Assembly: GCA_026126105.1 (NCBI GenBank)
Contig: JAHCJV010000036.1
Location: 1 to 52,635, forward strand
Direction of reading: 5' to 3'
From: Enhydrobacter sp.
GTDB lineage: Bacteria > Pseudomonadota > Alphaproteobacteria > Reyranellales > Reyranellaceae
DNA length: 52,635 nucleotides
The notes below the pieces were generated by a model. That model had not been told where the DNA came from and did no database searches. It saw only the letters and a list, made by a program, of their open reading frames with translations. Below are positions 42,957 through 51,332 of this stretch, piece after piece. Positions within the stretch are counted from its first letter, which is position 1, and every line of letters starts with the position of its first letter. The translations under genes were made by a program, and so were the position numbers.

Positions 42957-44228
42957 TCAGGCGGCGACCTTACCGTCACGTGCGAACAACGCAATCAACT
43001 CCAGATGCGGAGACCACAGGAACTGGTCAATGGGCAGCAGCTTCTCCACGCGGTAGCCGCCGTCCTGAAGAGTGCGGGCGTCGCGCGCGAAACTGCCGGG
43101 GTCGCACGAGGCATAGACGATGCGCGGCACGGTCGAGCGGGCGAGTTCCGCGGCCTGCGTGGCGGCACCTGCACGGGGCGGATCGAGCACGACGGCGTCG
43201 AAGGCGTCGAGCTCGCTGGCCATCAGCGGATTGCGGAACAGATCGCGCCGCTCGGCGCGCACGCGATTGCCTTCGATCCTGCGTGCCGCCGCCTCCACAG
43301 CGGCGACCGACGGCTTGTCGCTCTCGAACAGCGAGAGCCGGCCCGGCCGTCCGAGGGTCAGCGCGCCAATGCCGGCGAACAGATCGGCGAGAGTTGGCGC
43401 GTCGCCGACCCAGGCATTGATTGCAGCGCGCATCGTCGCCTCGCCGCGCTTGGTCGCCTGCAGGAACCCGCCCGGCGGAGGCTCGACCTCGACTTCGCCC
43501 AGAATCAGCAGCGGCGTGCGGCGAGTCACGATCGGCTCGGGCGCGCCGCGATCGCCCCAGCTCAGGCGCGCAAGATCTGCCCTTTCGGCAAGGTCGACCA
43601 GGGCCTGCCGGCGATCCATCGACAGGTCGAGCCGCCGGTGCGGCCGGATCAGCAGATCGATCCCCGTGTCCGTCTCGTTGGCGACGGCATCGGCCGCACC
43701 GCCGTCGGGCAGGATCCCGGCCAGCGCCGCGCGCAATGGCGCGAGCAGGCCGTTGAGCGCCGGCCGCGCGATCACGCAGGTACCGACATCGACGACCCGC
43801 GCACTGGCCCGCTCGTGGAAGCCGGCCAGCACCCGCCGGCCTTGGCGGCGTAGCACGAAGTCGATGCGCCGCCGCTCGCCCGGTTCGCCAAGCAGCGGCC
43901 GCTCGAAGGCCGGCGCCGCGACGCCGCGCTGCTGGAGCGCCCGCTCGACCAGGCCGACCTTCCAGGCGGTATAGGCATCGCGCCGCCAGTGCTGTAGCGC
44001 GCAACCTCCGCACACGGTGAAATGCGCGCAGGGCGGCGTCACGCGATGCCGCGACGGCACCGTCACCTCGATCAGCTGGGCCACGATGCCCTCGCCGCGC
44101 TTGTCCACCGGTTCGGCCTCGACGACCTCTGCGGGCAGCGCGAAGGGAACGAAATGGCGCGCTCCGCCGGGCTCGGCAACGCCGTCGCCCCGCGCGCCGA
44201 CCTCCAGGATTTCCAGCCTGAGCGGCAT
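42957..44228 (-). CDS. Class I SAM-dependent RNA (uracil-5-)methyltransferase, RumA/TrmA family
   Basis: A 423-residue enzyme that methylates C5 of uridine in rRNA or tRNA. A 4Fe-4S cluster site of the RlmD/RlmC type is visible: Cys67, Cys73 and Cys76 (PPCAHFTVCGGC) plus a later Cys in VGTCVIARP. The methyltransferase core shows GGFLQATKRGE, the SAM motif LFAGIGALTLG, LDPPRAGA and the catalytic Cys375 in YASCDPGSFARD. The N-terminal TRAM-like region is short. The start at 44228 is the only ATG near the domain and lies 8 bases after the asparaginase stop, so the genes are co-transcribed. Whether the target is rRNA or tRNA is open. Confidence 0.9.
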   Translation of the reverse strand: MPLRLEILEVGARGDGVAEPGGARHFVPFALPAEVVEAEPVDKRGEGIVAQLIEVTVPSRHRVTPPCAHFTVCGGCALQHWRRDAYTAWKVGLVERALQQRGVAAPAFERPLLGEPGERRRIDFVLRRQGRRVLAGFHERASARVVDVGTCVIARPALNGLLAPLRAALAGILPDGGAADAVANETDTGIDLLIRPHRRLDLSMDRRQALVDLAERADLARLSWGDRGAPEPIVTRRTPLLILGEVEVEPPPGGFLQATKRGEATMRAAINAWVGDAPTLADLFAGIGALTLGRPGRLSLFESDKPSVAAVEAAARRIEGNRVRAERRDLFRNPLMASELDAFDAVVLDPPRAGAATQAAELARSTVPRIVYASCDPGSFARDARTLQDGGYRVEKLLPIDQFLWSPHLELIALFARDGKVAA

Positions 44229-44236
44229 GGCCGCCG

Positions 44237-45238
44237 CTACCCGAGCCAGCTCTTCGCCGGGCGCATTTCTCCGACCAGCAGGCCGACCACGTTCTTCACC
44301 GGCGGATGGAGCAGCTCGTCGCGCTTGTCGGTCGGCAAGACACCGAGATGAGCGAGCAGCGTCGCCATCGCCACCTCGGCCGCCCTGCCCGCGCCGTCCC
44401 ACATCTTGAGCGCGACGCCGAGCCCGAGGGTCGGCAACATGCCGCAGAACACGCCCTCGGCTCCGGTCTTGATCTGCGCCGTGCCCGGCAGCATGGCATT
44501 GATGCGGGTGCAGAACCGGCCCGTTCCGGCCATCATGAATGGCTCGGCGCTGATCGCCGCGCGGATACGGACAGCCGCATCGGCGTGCTTGCTCGGGAGC
44601 CGCGACGGCTCGGCCATGCTCGCCATCGCGCGCGCGAGGCACTTCAGCGGCGTAGCAAGCGTGGGAATGCCGCAGCCGTCGATGCCGTGAGGGAAATCGT
44701 CGGCATTACTGCCGCACAGTTCGGTCATCACCGCGCGCAGTCTCTGCTGCACCGGATGGTCGTACCTGATGTAGCCCCGCGTCGGCTCGCCGTAGGCAAC
44801 CGCAGTGGAGAGGAATCCGCTATGCTTGCCCGAGCAGTTGTTGAAGGCGGCGGTCGGCAGCGCGTTCTCGCGCGCCAGCTCCTCGATATTGGCCTGCAGG
44901 CGCGGCGGATGGGTGCCGCATTCGAGGTCGCTCTCGCCGAGCCCGATCGCCTTGAGCCAGGCGCGGACCGTCTCGACATGGCGCTTCTCGCCGTTGTGCG
45001 AGGCGCAGGCGAGTGCGATGTGCTCGTCGCCCAGCCCGAAGCGCTCGACGGCCCCGCTCTCGACGAAGGCCATTGCCTGGACAGGCTTGTTGGCCGAGCG
45101 CGGCAGGATCGGCGCATCGATGTCGCCCCAGCCGGCGACGACCGTGCCGTCGGGCCTCACGACCGCCGCGGCGCCCTCATGGCGGCTCTCGACGAGCGGT
45201 CCGCGCGTGACCTCGACGACGACCGGTTTGCTGCTCAT
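44237..45238 (-). CDS. Asparaginase, Rhizobium etli ReAII type
   Basis: A 333-residue class 3 L-asparaginase, unrelated in sequence to E. coli AnsA/AnsB. The residues known as the active site of R. etli ReAII occur at identical numbers: Ser48 and Lys51 (RSANK), Ser80 (ASHNGEK), Cys135 and Lys138 (NCSGKH), Asp187 and Cys189 (IDGCG), with Lys257 (AQIKTG) as the likely equivalent of Lys263. It therefore should hydrolyse L-asparagine to aspartate and ammonia and bind zinc. Its ATG overlaps the TGA of the PP2C gene (ATGA), and the RNA methyltransferase follows 8 bases later. Confidence 0.93.
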   Translation of the reverse strand: MSSKPVVVEVTRGPLVESRHEGAAAVVRPDGTVVAGWGDIDAPILPRSANKPVQAMAFVESGAVERFGLGDEHIALACASHNGEKRHVETVRAWLKAIGLGESDLECGTHPPRLQANIEELARENALPTAAFNNCSGKHSGFLSTAVAYGEPTRGYIRYDHPVQQRLRAVMTELCGSNADDFPHGIDGCGIPTLATPLKCLARAMASMAEPSRLPSKHADAAVRIRAAISAEPFMMAGTGRFCTRINAMLPGTAQIKTGAEGVFCGMLPTLGLGVALKMWDGAGRAAEVAMATLLAHLGVLPTDKRDELLHPPVKNVVGLLVGEMRPAKSWLG

Positions 45239-45942
45239 TCTTCCCGTTCCAGCTTGATGACCGTGACATTGTCCTGATGCGGCGCGCCGACCGCCAGCAC
45301 GGCCTCGACGAGCGCCTGCGCGGGCTTTGATGCCACGGTCGCGATCCGCGAATGGTCGAGGCTCTCCACGCCGTCGCTGCACAGAAGCAGCACCGCGCCG
45401 GCCCCCAATCGTCTGCAGCCTCGGTCGATCAGGCTCAAAGGACTACCCATGACCGCCTCGCGTAGCGTGTGGCGGCCCGGATGGTGCGCCGCCTGCGCCG
45501 CGGTGATCACGCCTCGCGCCACCAGCGCGTCGATCTGCGGCGCCATCGAGTGGTCGGCATTGAGCCGTTCGACCGCGCCGTCCATCACGAGGTACAGCGG
45601 CGAGTCCCCGACACTGATCCAGTGCAGCTCGTTCGCGGTGACCATCGTGACGACCAGCGTCGCACCCATGCTGTCGAGCTGGGGGTCACTAGCGATCTTC
45701 TCGCCGATCGCTCGATTGGCGGCATTCAAGGCATCGGCCAAACTGCCGCCGCCAGACACGACGGCAATCGCCGCATCGACCGCGAGCTTCGACGCCACGG
45801 CCCCGCCGACATGTCCACCCATGCCGTCGGCGAGCACGGCGAGCAGGCTGTGATCCGCGAGGTACTTCAGTGCCCAGCTGTCTTCCTGATAAGCACGGGA
45901 GCCCTGGTGTTGAGCCCCCTCGCCGCGCCATCGACCGCTCAC
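45235..45942 (-). CDS. PP2C-family Ser/Thr protein phosphatase
   Basis: A 235-residue stand-alone PPM phosphatase. Metal-binding motifs are complete: RAYQEDSW, VLADGMGGHVGG, LLCSDGVESL and HQDNVTVIKL. No regulatory domain or membrane segment is attached. Such phosphatases normally oppose a Ser/Thr kinase or switch a type VI or sigma-factor pathway, yet no kinase, FHA or anti-sigma gene is in the window. It starts 2 bases after the P450 stop and its own stop overlaps the asparaginase start, so it sits inside a tightly coupled metabolic operon. Confidence 0.9.
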   Translation of the reverse strand: MSGRWRGEGAQHQGSRAYQEDSWALKYLADHSLLAVLADGMGGHVGGAVASKLAVDAAIAVVSGGGSLADALNAANRAIGEKIASDPQLDSMGATLVVTMVTANELHWISVGDSPLYLVMDGAVERLNADHSMAPQIDALVARGVITAAQAAHHPGRHTLREAVMGSPLSLIDRGCRRLGAGAVLLLCSDGVESLDHSRIATVASKPAQALVEAVLAVGAPHQDNVTVIKLEREE

Positions 45943-45944
45943 GG

Positions 45945-47180
45945 TCAGTGCCAGATAGCCGGAAGCCTGTGCAGACCCCGCAATGTGAAGGTACCGCGCC
46001 AGGCCGGCGTGTCCTTCTCAGGCAGCTCGAGGTCGGGTAGCCGCTCGATCAGCGCCGTGAAGACCAGCTCGGCTTCTAGCCGGGCGAGCTGCGCGCCGAG
46101 GCAGTGGTGTATGCCGCCGCCGAAAGACATCGGCCGGACGTGCTGGCGCCCGACGTCCAGCGTTTCGGGATCGGCGTAGTGAGCGGGATCGCGGTTGGCG
46201 GCGCCGAGCAGCATGATCACGCTCTCGTCGGCCGGCAGGGTGACGCCCCCGACCTCGACCTCGGTAGTGGTGACGCGGGCGGTCATCTGCACGGAGGAAT
46301 CGTAGCGCAGCAGCTCCTCGACCGCACCGGGGATCAGCGACGGATCGTCCTTCAGCCGCTGCCACTGATCGGGCGAGCGGTGCAGCGCCAGGAGGCCGTT
46401 GCCGATCAGGTTGGTCGTCGTCTCGTGGCCGGCGCCGAACAGCAGGCCGATATTGGCGCGCAGCTCCTCCGTCGTCAGGCGATCGCCCGCCTCCTCGGCC
46501 TGCACCATCTCGGTCGTGAGGTCATCCTGGGGTTCGCGGCGGCGCAGGTCGCAGAGCTGGTCGAAATAGGCGTTGGACATCGCGATTGCGGTATTCGCGC
46601 GGTCGAGCTCCTCGCGCGTCATGGGTGCAGGATCGAGGATGCGGCCCGACACGTTGCTGCCGGCCAGGAAGGCCGCGCGATGCTCTTCCGGGATGCCCAG
46701 CATGTCGCAGATCACGATCACCGGCAGGCGATGGGCAAGATCCTTGATCACGTCCATCGCGCCCTTGTCAGCGACACGATCGAGCTGCTCGTCGACCAGC
46801 CTCGCGATGCGCGGGCGCATGTCCGCGACCCTGCGCGCGGTGAACGCCTTGTTGACCAGGCCGCGCAGACGGGTGTGGTCCGGCGGATCCTGCACCAGCA
46901 TGGTACGCGCGAGATTGGCGAACACCGGCTCGTCCATGCGATCGGCGCCGTAGCGCCGGGTGATGTTGCCCGCATAATCCTTGCCGAAGCGCTTGTCGCG
47001 CAGGGAGAAGGCGACGTCGTCGTAGCGGCTCAGGAGCCAGAAGCCCTGCGGCGTCCGGAAGACCGGCGCCTCCTCGCGCAGCCGTCGATAGAACGGGTAA
47101 GGGTCCGCGATGAAGGCCGGCGATAGCGGCTCGAAAACCAGGGGTCCGTCAGCCCGTGACGGTGGCGTCATCTCGTTCAT
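45945..47180 (-). CDS. Cytochrome P450
   Basis: A 411-residue soluble bacterial monooxygenase. The I-helix oxygen-binding motif reads LLFGAGHETTTN, the K-helix ExxR is EELLRYD, and the heme loop SFGGGIHHCLGAQLAR places the axial thiolate at Cys360. It needs separate redox partners, and no ferredoxin gene is adjacent. The ATG at 47180 (MNEMTPPSRADGPLVF) begins the family N-terminus; the frame stays open a further 2.5 kb upstream, but only as antisense to acyl-CoA ligase. It is first in the minus operon and divergent from that ligase across 60 bases, which may share a promoter region. The substrate is unknown. Confidence 0.93.
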   Translation of the reverse strand: MNEMTPPSRADGPLVFEPLSPAFIADPYPFYRRLREEAPVFRTPQGFWLLSRYDDVAFSLRDKRFGKDYAGNITRRYGADRMDEPVFANLARTMLVQDPPDHTRLRGLVNKAFTARRVADMRPRIARLVDEQLDRVADKGAMDVIKDLAHRLPVIVICDMLGIPEEHRAAFLAGSNVSGRILDPAPMTREELDRANTAIAMSNAYFDQLCDLRRREPQDDLTTEMVQAEEAGDRLTTEELRANIGLLFGAGHETTTNLIGNGLLALHRSPDQWQRLKDDPSLIPGAVEELLRYDSSVQMTARVTTTEVEVGGVTLPADESVIMLLGAANRDPAHYADPETLDVGRQHVRPMSFGGGIHHCLGAQLARLEAELVFTALIERLPDLELPEKDTPAWRGTFTLRGLHRLPAIWH

Positions 47181-47240
47181 GGCTCCCTTTACCACGATCC
47201 CCCTTGCCGTGCGAACGAGCCTCCCCCTAGCATCAAAGCA

Positions 47241-48800
47241 ATGTTCTCCTTGATCCAGGGACTGCGCCGCGCCGTCCAGATACGCCCCAACGGTCCTTCC
47301 ACCGCCTTCGCCTCCCGGCGACGGACCTGGGAGCAGACCATCGATCGGGTTGCCCGCGTCGCCGGCGCGCTGTCGGCCCTGAACATACGGCGCGGCGACC
47401 GGGTCGCCATTCTGGCGCTCAACAGCGACCGATATTTCGAGCTGATGTACGCCCTGCCCTGGCTCGGTGCCGTCATGGTGCCGCTCAATACGCGCCTGGC
47501 ATCGCCCGAGATCGAGTACATCCTGCAGGACTCTGGTGCCACGGCCTTGTTCGTGGATGCCGCCATGGCGCATCACCTGACTTCGCTCGAGGGGAGGATG
47601 CCCGGCGTGCGCGAGGTCATCTGGCTGGACGACATCGCCTCGCCGGACGGCATCCTGCATTACGAGGACCTCACTGCCTACGAGCCGACCGAGGATGTCG
47701 GGGCGTGCAACGACGACCTCGCCGGCCTTTTCTATACAGGCGGCACGACCGGCAGAGCGAAAGGAGTAATGCTCACCCACACCAACCTCGTGGTGAACGC
47801 GATGAACGCCGTCGCGGGGATGGGGTTCACGACCGGCACGGCCTATATCCATTCCGGCGCGATGTTTCATCTTGCCGACGGCGCATCGACCTTCGGCGTT
47901 ACGCTGGCGGGCGGACGCCACACCTTCGTGTCGCGCTTCGAACCCGTCGAGGTGCTGCAGACGATCGCGCGCGAGAAGGTCACACATGCGCAGTTCGTGC
48001 CGACCATGATCAACATGCTGGTTAACCATCCGCGCTTCGCCGAGTTCGATCTCTCCCTCCTGGCGTTCATCCTGTACGGCGCCTCGCCGATGCCCGAGGG
48101 CGTGCTGCGCAAGGCCATGGAGGTGATGCCGCATGTCCGGTTGATGCACGGCTACGGCATGACCGAGGCGTCGCCCATCGTCACCCTGCTCGACCCGCGC
48201 TACACGACACTCGACGGGCCTTTCGCCGGCCGCCTGAAGTCCTGCGGCCAGGCCGCGCTGACCTGCGAGGTCAAGGTGGTTGACAGCGCCCGCAACGAGG
48301 TTCCGCGCGGCGGCGCAGGCGAGTTGGCCATCCGCGGCCCCAACATCATGAAGGGCTACTGGAACAAGCCGGCCGAGACCGCCGCCGTGCTCGTTGACGG
48401 CTGGTACTATTCGGGCGACGGCGCGACGATGGACAAGGAGGGGTTCGTCTACATCGTCGATCGCCTCAAGGACATGATCATCTCCGGCGGCGAGAACGTC
48501 TATTCTGCCGAGGTCGAGAACGTCATCTCGCTGATGCCGGATGTCGCCGAGGTTGCGGTGATCGGTGTTCCCGACGAGCGCTGGGGCGAGACAGTGCATG
48601 CCATCATCGTCCCGAAGCCCGGTGTGACGATCACGGCGGAGGACGTGATCGAGCATTGCCGCGAGCAGATCGCCAGCTACAAGTGTCCGCGCAGCGTTGA
48701 CTTCCGGGACACACCCCTGCCGCTTTCCGGTGCCGGCAAGACCCTCAAGCGCGAGCTGCGCGAGCCCTATTGGAAGGGCTTCACCAAGGCGGTGAACTGA
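47241..48800 (+). CDS. Acyl-CoA synthetase (AMP-binding, FadD-like), copy 1
   Basis: A 519-residue adenylate-forming ligase that activates a carboxylic acid to its CoA thioester. The P-loop FYTGGTTGRAKGVMLTH, the aromatic motif YGMTEASP, the hinge/Asp region GDGATMDKEGFVYIVDRLKD, ISGGENVYSAEVE and the C-terminal Lys in GKTLKREL are all intact. Its length fits medium- or long-chain or aryl acids; no specificity is obvious. It is divergent from the P450. Its last bases are echoed just upstream of the second ligase at 49626, hinting at an old tandem duplication. Confidence 0.92.
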   Translation: MFSLIQGLRRAVQIRPNGPSTAFASRRRTWEQTIDRVARVAGALSALNIRRGDRVAILALNSDRYFELMYALPWLGAVMVPLNTRLASPEIEYILQDSGATALFVDAAMAHHLTSLEGRMPGVREVIWLDDIASPDGILHYEDLTAYEPTEDVGACNDDLAGLFYTGGTTGRAKGVMLTHTNLVVNAMNAVAGMGFTTGTAYIHSGAMFHLADGASTFGVTLAGGRHTFVSRFEPVEVLQTIAREKVTHAQFVPTMINMLVNHPRFAEFDLSLLAFILYGASPMPEGVLRKAMEVMPHVRLMHGYGMTEASPIVTLLDPRYTTLDGPFAGRLKSCGQAALTCEVKVVDSARNEVPRGGAGELAIRGPNIMKGYWNKPAETAAVLVDGWYYSGDGATMDKEGFVYIVDRLKDMIISGGENVYSAEVENVISLMPDVAEVAVIGVPDERWGETVHAIIVPKPGVTITAEDVIEHCREQIASYKCPRSVDFRDTPLPLSGAGKTLKRELREPYWKGFTKAVN

Positions 48801-48801
48801 C
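48779..48801 (+). repeat. Short repeat, copy 1 (end of first acyl-CoA ligase)
   Basis: This stretch contains the stop codon of the first ligase. It recurs at 49601-49624 with one inserted and one changed base; the shared cores are ACCAAGGCGGTG and ACTGAC. Confidence 0.6.
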
Positions 48802-48842
48802 GCGCCCGGGTGCCTCGCCAACACTCCACGACGGGGAAGAAT

Positions 48843-49550
48843 ATGAAGTGTGGTCCTATGTGGATGGCATTGTGCCTGCTGATCGCCACCGTGGGCCCAG
48901 CGGCAGCCCAAGCTCCGCAAGAGCAGCGCGTGGTATTTGCCACCGGACGAAGCAGTGCGGAGATCAAGGGCTCGATCCGAGGAAATCAATCGATCGCCTA
49001 TGTGCTTGGCGCGTCGGCCGGGCAACGGCTGATCGTCGACATGACCCCAAGCAACCCCAGCACGTACTTCAATGTGATGGCGCCGGGCGCCTCCGAGGCG
49101 ATGCATATCGGCTCGATCAACGGCAACCACTTCAAGACCGTCATCCCGTCGTCGGGCGACTACTCCGTGCTCGTGTATCTCATGCGCAATGCCGCCCGGC
49201 GAGAAGAACACTCGGCCTATTCCCTGACCGTGAGCATCACGTCGGACCAGGCGGACTCCCAAGCCGGTGCCGGTCTTGGCTCCACAGGCGAGATCCCTTG
49301 CTCTCTGGCATTGGGGCAGCCGACCAGACAGTGCCCGTTCCGGGCGAATCGAATTGGCAATGGTAATGCCGAAGTCTGGATTCGGATCGCGAACGGCAAG
49401 GAGCGCCATATCGAGTTCCGCGGCGGCAAGCCGACCAGGACAGATCTGGGCATGAGCCTGAAGGTCGAGCGATGGGGCGACCTCAATCTGATCAGGATCG
49501 GCGACGCCGAGCGTTACGAAGTTCCGGATGCGGTGGTAAACGGCGGCTGA
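48843..49550 (+). CDS. Exported beta-sandwich protein (PPC/lysozyme-inhibitor-like), hypothetical
   Basis: A 235-residue secreted protein with a signal peptide (MKCGPMWMALCLLIATVGPAAAQA). The first mature domain (about 30-145; IKGSIRGNQSIAYVLGASAG to YSLTVSI, with SGDYSVLVYLMRNAARR) resembles small beta-sandwich domains found in proteobacterial lysozyme-inhibitor-like and pre-peptidase proteins. The second domain (about 160-235) has a Cys pair and RIANGKERHIEFRGGKP. A role in envelope protection is possible but unproven. GGGGAAGA before the ATG supports 48843 over 48810. It lies 42 bases after one acyl-CoA ligase and 75 before another. Confidence 0.75.
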   Translation: MKCGPMWMALCLLIATVGPAAAQAPQEQRVVFATGRSSAEIKGSIRGNQSIAYVLGASAGQRLIVDMTPSNPSTYFNVMAPGASEAMHIGSINGNHFKTVIPSSGDYSVLVYLMRNAARREEHSAYSLTVSITSDQADSQAGAGLGSTGEIPCSLALGQPTRQCPFRANRIGNGNAEVWIRIANGKERHIEFRGGKPTRTDLGMSLKVERWGDLNLIRIGDAERYEVPDAVVNGG

Positions 49551-49600
49551 CACTTTTGCTTTCCCGCGACCATCCGACCGGCGCGTTTGCTTGATCAAGA

Positions 49601-49624
49601 CTTCTACCAAGGCGGTGTACTGAC
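49601..49624 (+). repeat. Short repeat, copy 2 (just before second acyl-CoA ligase)
   Basis: A near copy of 48779-48801 ends one base before the ATG of the second ligase. Its place, directly upstream of a paralogue of the gene that ends with copy 1, suggests a duplication footprint rather than chance. Confidence 0.55.
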
Positions 49625-49625
49625 A

Positions 49626-51161
49626 ATGCCCGGCGTGCCTCCCTACTACGACTGGATCGCCCATCACGCGTACCGGCGTCCGAGACAGATCGCCATAAAC
49701 GATCTGCAGACAAACCGGACGCTGACCTATTCAGAGCTGCATCGCCGCACCGACCGGCTTACCGCATGGCTCGCGGTGCAAGGCATCGGCAAGGGCGATC
49801 GTGTGGCGCTGCTCGCACCCAACTGCCCCGAATATTTCGAGCTCCAGTTCGCCTGCGGCCGGCTCGGCGCGATCATGCTGCCGCTGAACTGGCGGCTCAC
49901 CGTGCCGGAGCTCGCCTACATCCTTGGGGATTCGACGCCGAAGCTGCTGATCCACGACAGGTCGTTCGCGCAGCAGGCGAGTGCGTTGTCCAACAGCCTG
50001 CTCGAAATCGATCCCGACAACCCGTCAAGTGCCTACGAGCGCGCATTAGCGTCGGACGCACCGGCGCCTGTGCCGGTTGCGCTCACGCACGACGACATCG
50101 GCATGGTGATGTACACCTCGGGCACGACCGGGCACCCGAAGGGCGCGATCATCACGCACGGCATGGTGTTCTGGAACGCCGTCAACCTCGGCATCCCGGC
50201 GATGATCTCGCCGCACACCGTGCAGCTCGTGATCCTGCCGCTGTTCCATACCGGCGGCCTCAACTGCTACGCCAACCCCGTGCTCCATGCCGGCGGCACG
50301 ATCCTGATCATGCGTGCCTTCGAACCGGGTCAGGCGCTCGACTACATTTCCGATCCCGAACTTGGCATCACGCACTTCTTCGGCGTGCCCGCACCCTACC
50401 AGTTCATGATGCAGCACCCGAAGTTCCCGAGCGCCGACCTTTCACGTCTGCAGATCTCCGGCGTTGGCGGTGCACCCTGTGCGGTCGCCATTCTCGAAGG
50501 TTGGCAGGCGCGCGGCGTCGGGTTGATCCAGGGTTGGGGCATGACCGAAACAAGCCCGGCAGGCACGATGCTCGATGCAGCCGACGCCATCCGTAAGACA
50601 GGCTCGGCCGGCAAGGCCATGATGCATACCGCGATTCGCGTCGTCGACGAGCAGGGCAAGGACGTCCCGCAGGGCGCCATCGGCGAGCTGCTGATCAAGG
50701 GGCCCAACATCACGCCGGGCTACTGGAACAAGCCGGAAGCGACGGCAGCCGCCTTCACCGACGGCTGGCTTCACACCGGCGACGCCGCTCGTCTCGACGA
50801 GGAGGGTTTCGTCTATATCGTCGACCGCTGGAAGGACATGTACATCTCGGGTGGCGAGAACGTCTATCCCGCCGAGGTCGAGAACGTCCTGTTCCAGCTG
50901 CCGCAGGTCGCCGACGCCGCCATCATCGGCGTGCCCGACGAGCGCTGGGGCGAGGTCGGCATGGCGATCGTCGTGCGCAAGCCCGACCAGCCTCTCGAGG
51001 AAGGCGACGTGATCCGCCATTGCCTGGGACGGCTCGCCAAGTTCAAGGTTCCGCAATCGGTGGCGTTCGTCGACGTCCTGCCGCGCAATGCCACCGGCAA
51101 GGTCCTCAAGCGCGAGCTGCGGACACAGTTCGTCGGATCGGATAGGCCCGCGATCTCGTAA
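49626..51161 (+). CDS. Acyl-CoA synthetase (AMP-binding, FadD-like), copy 2
   Basis: A 511-residue adenylate-forming ligase paralogous to the one at 47241. It has MYTSGTTGHPKGAIITHG, GWGMTETSP, the VDRWKDMYISGGENVYPAEV hinge, and the catalytic Lys region GKVLKREL. The start MPGVPPYYDWIAHHA at 49626 is the family N-terminus. The frame stays open to an upstream ATG at 49587, but that stretch contains a copy of the 3' end of the first ligase rather than coding sequence I recognise. Transcription probably ends in the inverted repeat downstream. Confidence 0.92.
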   Translation: MPGVPPYYDWIAHHAYRRPRQIAINDLQTNRTLTYSELHRRTDRLTAWLAVQGIGKGDRVALLAPNCPEYFELQFACGRLGAIMLPLNWRLTVPELAYILGDSTPKLLIHDRSFAQQASALSNSLLEIDPDNPSSAYERALASDAPAPVPVALTHDDIGMVMYTSGTTGHPKGAIITHGMVFWNAVNLGIPAMISPHTVQLVILPLFHTGGLNCYANPVLHAGGTILIMRAFEPGQALDYISDPELGITHFFGVPAPYQFMMQHPKFPSADLSRLQISGVGGAPCAVAILEGWQARGVGLIQGWGMTETSPAGTMLDAADAIRKTGSAGKAMMHTAIRVVDEQGKDVPQGAIGELLIKGPNITPGYWNKPEATAAAFTDGWLHTGDAARLDEEGFVYIVDRWKDMYISGGENVYPAEVENVLFQLPQVADAAIIGVPDERWGEVGMAIVVRKPDQPLEEGDVIRHCLGRLAKFKVPQSVAFVDVLPRNATGKVLKRELRTQFVGSDRPAIS

Positions 51162-51192
51162 GGACCGGCCAGATGCGACTTTGCCCCGAGAG

Positions 51193-51284
51193 CTTTCTTT
51201 CGGAGTGCTTGGAGCGCGGCACTCCAGAGCCGCTTATGGGATATCGCAAGCCGAAGAAAGAGCGGCTCTGGAAAGCCGCGCTCC
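51193..51284. repeat. REP-like inverted repeat with interleaved arms
   Basis: Two 24-base arms, 51211-51234 (GGAGCGCGGC...AGAGCCGCT) and 51261-51284 (AGCGGCTCTGG...GCGCTCC), pair except for two bases around a 26-base loop. A second pair, CTTTCTTTCGG at 51193-51203 and CCGAAGAAAG at 51251-51260, is offset so that the order is A-B-A'-B'. It lies between the convergent ligase and antitoxin genes and could stop transcription from both sides, though there is no T-run. Confidence 0.85.
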
Positions 51285-51332
51285 CAGCAGCATGACGGCA
51301 TACTCGTCTCGCCAATTCCCGTCGCTCGCATG

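Noticed and set aside
47181..49667. A 2.5 kb upstream extension of the P450 frame on the minus strand
   Set aside because: The extension is antisense to an acyl-CoA ligase and the exported gene. The P450 family N-terminus begins at 47180.
42173..51161. A biosynthetic gene cluster built on P450 and acyl-CoA ligases
   Set aside because: There is no polyketide, NRPS, terpene or RiPP core enzyme and no dedicated exporter. The genes read as general catabolism.
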